Positions 14,061 through 15,584 of a stretch of 15,584 bases of DNA are shown piece by piece; position 1 is the stretch's first letter, and every line of letters begins with the position of its first letter. The notes under the pieces were generated by a model. The model did no database searches and was not told where the DNA came from. It worked only from the letters and a program-made list of their open reading frames with translations. The stretch comes from an uncultured Selenomonadales bacterium. Lineage in GTDB: Bacteria > Bacillota > Negativicutes > Selenomonadales > Selenomonadaceae. A program made the translations under genes and the position numbers. Location of the stretch: NCBI GenBank assembly GCA_937915885.1, contig CALGGP010000201.1, forward strand, positions 1 through 15,584, written 5' to 3'.

Positions 14061-14402
14061 AATTAGCGGTTAGCCTTCCGCTTTAACAAAAAGCGAGATA
14101 AGAACAACGGCTCGTGCCTTGCAAGCAATGAAGTCGTTTCGGAGTTTACACTCACCCGCATCGCAGCGCGACACTTAGAGATTTAATCTCCGGACTGAGT
14201 GAATCGTGACGGGTGTAAAGCAGTGTTTTGCAAGTACGAAGAAAGGACGGTACGCTGAGGAAAGTAAGCTGAATCCGAAAGGAGACAGTGTAGTGGCAGC
14301 TTGGCACTGCCATTGAGAATAAGGGCGCACGTTAGCGAATAAGGACTAACCTCTACAGAGTTCACACTTCTCAAGAATCCCCCGAGTCGTGGGGAATGTC
14401 AA
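14061..14402 (+). mobile_element. ORF-less IS200/IS605-type element (PATE/HEARO-like)
   Basis: The right boundary has the form typical of IS200/IS605 right ends: CTCAAGAATCCCCC, a short imperfect hairpin (TCCCC at 14378-14382 with GGGGA at 14391-14395), then ATG-TCAA ending at 14402. TCAA matches the known right-end tetranucleotide of several members. The left side has a subterminal hairpin, AGCGG (14065-14069) with CCGCT (14078-14082), and an alternative CGCTTT/AAAGCG. There are no terminal inverted repeats and no target duplication, as expected for the family. No tnpA, tnpB or iscB frame is present, so it would need transposase in trans. The exact left cleavage site is not determined. Base composition is clearly less TCG-rich than the flanks. 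It lies wholly between the promoter at 14030 and the speE start. Confidence 0.55.
14065..14400 (+). ncRNA. Structured RNA, candidate omega-RNA/HEARO-like
   Basis: About 335 nt with no coding frame of note but many hairpins. TTTAC/ACCCG (14137-14150) pairs with CGGGT/GTAAA near 14210-14219 and encloses CACTTA/TGAGTG and GAGAT/ATCTC. Further on come TCC-GAAA-GGA with a GNRA loop, an 8-bp stem TGGCAG/CTGCCA extended by GU, GTTAG/CTAAC, CTC-TACA-GAG, and the right-end hairpin. Length and position inside an ORF-less IS605-type element fit HEARO RNAs, the guide-carrying omega-RNAs of IscB. The segment AAGTACGAAGAAAGG resembles a group II intron domain I motif, but domain V is absent. I could not align it to a consensus here, so the class is an inference. 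It may equally act as the 5' leader of speE. Confidence 0.5.
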
Positions 14403-14422
14403 ACTTGCGCGGGGTGAGAGCG

Positions 14423-15280
14423 ATGGAGTTATGGTTTTCGGAGTTGCACACGCCGAACGTCAAATTTTCGATCCGCGTCGAGCGGCAACTGTTCAGCGCG
14501 ACGAGCCCGTTTCAGAGGATAGACATATTCGAGTCGCCGGACTTCGGGCGGTTTTTGATCCTCGACGGTTGCATGATGTTGACGGAGAAGGACGAATTTA
14601 TTTATCATGAGATGATTGCGCACGTGCCGATGTGCGTCAATCCGTCGATCAAAAAAATTTTATTGGTGGGCGGCGGCGACGGAGGTTCGGCTCGAGAGCT
14701 GTTGAAGTATCCGACGGTGGAGCGGATCGATCTGGTTGAGATCGACGAAGTTGTGATTGAGGCGTGCCGAAAATTTTTGCCGCAAACGGCGGCGTGTCTC
14801 GACGACGAGCGGGTGTCGATCAAGATTGCAGACGGGCTGCAATTTGTGCGGCGTTGCGTCGACGAGTATGATTTGATTATAGTTGACTCGACGGATCCGT
14901 TCGGACCGGGCGAAGGACTTTTTACGAAGGAGTTTTACGGGAATTGTTTCAAGGCGCTCCGCGCGGACGGGATCATGGTGAATCAGCATGAGAATCCGTT
15001 TTATAAGAATGACGCGATAGCGATGCAACGGGCGCATAAGCGGATCGTGTCGTCGTTTCCGATCAGTCGGGTGTATCAGTTGCACATCCCGACATATCCG
15101 TCGGGGCATTGGCTGTTCGGATTTGCATCGAAAAAACTGCATCCGATCGATGGCGTTGATTTCGATCGATGGGAGCGGCTCGGGATCGAGACGAGATATT
15201 ATAATACGAGACTGCATCGGGGCGCGTTTGCGTTGCCGAGTTATGTAGAGGCTCTGCTGCGGGACGTGGAGCCCGAATGA
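14423..15280 (+). CDS. speE: Spermidine synthase (polyamine aminopropyltransferase)
   Basis: 285-residue cytosolic enzyme that transfers the aminopropyl group of decarboxylated SAM to putrescine, giving spermidine and MTA. Seen: GRFLILDGCMMLTEKDEFIY with HEM, the nucleotide loop ILLVGGGDGGSARELLK, IDLVEIDEVVIEACRKFLP, IKIADGLQFV, and the catalytic/gate segment IIVDSTDPFGPGEGLFTKEFY. These are the expected motifs in order and the length matches Bacillus-type SpeE. The frame is open from 14396 inside the mobile element, but the ATG at 14423 with a GGGGTGAG Shine-Dalgarno at 14411-14418 gives the usual N-terminus (MELWFSELHTPN). It is divergent from ahcY-mtaD, which dispose of MTA and SAH. No speD is visible. 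The transcript from the nearest promoter would carry the structured RNA as leader. Confidence 0.95.
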   Translation: MELWFSELHTPNVKFSIRVERQLFSATSPFQRIDIFESPDFGRFLILDGCMMLTEKDEFIYHEMIAHVPMCVNPSIKKILLVGGGDGGSARELLKYPTVERIDLVEIDEVVIEACRKFLPQTAACLDDERVSIKIADGLQFVRRCVDEYDLIIVDSTDPFGPGEGLFTKEFYGNCFKALRADGIMVNQHENPFYKNDAIAMQRAHKRIVSSFPISRVYQLHIPTYPSGHWLFGFASKKLHPIDGVDFDRWERLGIETRYYNTRLHRGAFALPSYVEALLRDVEPE

Positions 15281-15321
15281 ATTTTAGCCCTCCCGTTGGT
15301 TTTTGGGGTGACGGAAAAAAA

Positions 15322-15584
15322 GGACGCCTGCCGACGCAGATTGGGCGACGAATTTTTTTCCCGCCCGTAAAGCCGTCGACAGTTGAAACGAAGCGGGGAG
15401 CCCGCCGACGCGGGTAGGCGATGAGTTTTTTTCCCGCCCGTAAAGCCGTCGACAGTTGAAACGAAGCGGGGAGCCGCCGACGCGGGTAGGCGATGAGTTT
15501 TTTTCCCGCCCGTGAAGCCGTCGGCTGTGGAAACGAAGCGGGGAGCCGCCGACGCGGGTAGGCGATGAGTTTTTTTCCCGCCCG
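15322..15584. repeat. 72-73 bp tandem repeat array, running off the right edge
   Basis: CCCGCCCG begins at 15360, 15433, 15505 and 15577, so three full units (73, 72, 72 bp) and the start of a fourth are present. Each unit runs CCCGCCCGTAAAGCCGTCG, then GAAACGAAGCGGGGAGC, CCGACGCGGGTAGGCGATGAG and a T run. The third differs (TGAAGCC, GGCTGTGG). A degenerate half unit lies at 15322-15359. Internal complementarity (CCCGC with GCGGG; CGTCG with CGACG) would fold each unit. It is non-coding, starts about 40 bp after speE, and no speE terminator clearer than the T-runs within the units was seen. Confidence 0.9.

Noticed and set aside
14200..14290. Group II intron
   Set aside because: AAGTACGAAGAAAGG resembles a domain I element, but the GTGCG 5' end, domain V hairpin and reverse transcriptase are missing.
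14065..14400. RNase P RNA, tmRNA, SRP RNA or a known metabolite riboswitch
   Set aside because: None of the invariant segments of those RNAs were found; the IS605-like right end better explains the 3' boundary.
15322..15584. CRISPR array
   Set aside because: Units are contiguous 72-73 bp tandem copies with no unique spacers between conserved repeats.

Overview
The window looks like chromosomal DNA of an anaerobic member of the Firmicutes with Negativicutes-type metabolism (Selenomonas/Veillonella relatives). This is inferred mainly from a biotin-dependent, sodium-pumping decarboxylase delta/beta gene pair of the Veillonella/Acidaminococcus kind, together with the short form of S-adenosylhomocysteine hydrolase next to an MTA/SAH deaminase. 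Coding DNA is very rich in TCG/CGA, and long antisense open frames mirror most real genes.

Left part (1-2600): a minus-strand flavodoxin followed by a partial tandem copy of its own 3' end that runs off the window; a small protein with a possible cysteine-peptidase fold; a truncated, signal-peptide-bearing alpha/beta-hydrolase remnant that still has its terminator; and a divergent LysR-type regulator. A perfect 15-bp palindrome of LysR-box form lies in the shared intergenic region. Middle left (2570-5070): a family 2 glycosyltransferase with its own strong promoter and a more AT-rich composition than its neighbours, then an rtcB RNA-ligase gene broken by a single extra base just after the catalytic HGAGR motif.

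Middle (5067-7265, minus strand): an apparent operon of decarboxylase delta subunit, decarboxylase beta subunit and a membrane-anchored DUF4145 protein. The alpha and biotin-carrier subunits are not beside it. Divergently, 7379-11054 holds the most unusual locus of the window: a GrpE-like coiled-coil protein directly followed by a 1003-residue Hsp70-like ATPase. The ATPase has a 360-residue N-terminal extension with a four-cysteine cluster, a DQS repeat linker and a non-canonical C-terminus. I read these two as a dedicated chaperone-type ATPase with its own exchange factor.

Right part (11134-15584): a hairpin-rich, GC-rich intergenic stretch; an ahcY-mtaD operon on the minus strand; and a divergent spermidine synthase gene, so the three together handle SAM by-products (SAH, MTA) and polyamine formation. 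The 5' region of speE carries a compact ORF-less element of IS200/IS605 type. It has a left hairpin, a right-end hairpin ending in TCAA, and about 300 nt of structured RNA between them that I suspect is an omega-RNA/HEARO-like RNA. It sits 20 bp before the speE start. The window closes with a 72-73 bp tandem repeat array that continues past the right edge.

Three near-identical terminator hairpins with the core CTCCGCGCGGAG serve unrelated genes. No tRNA, rRNA or CRISPR array was seen.
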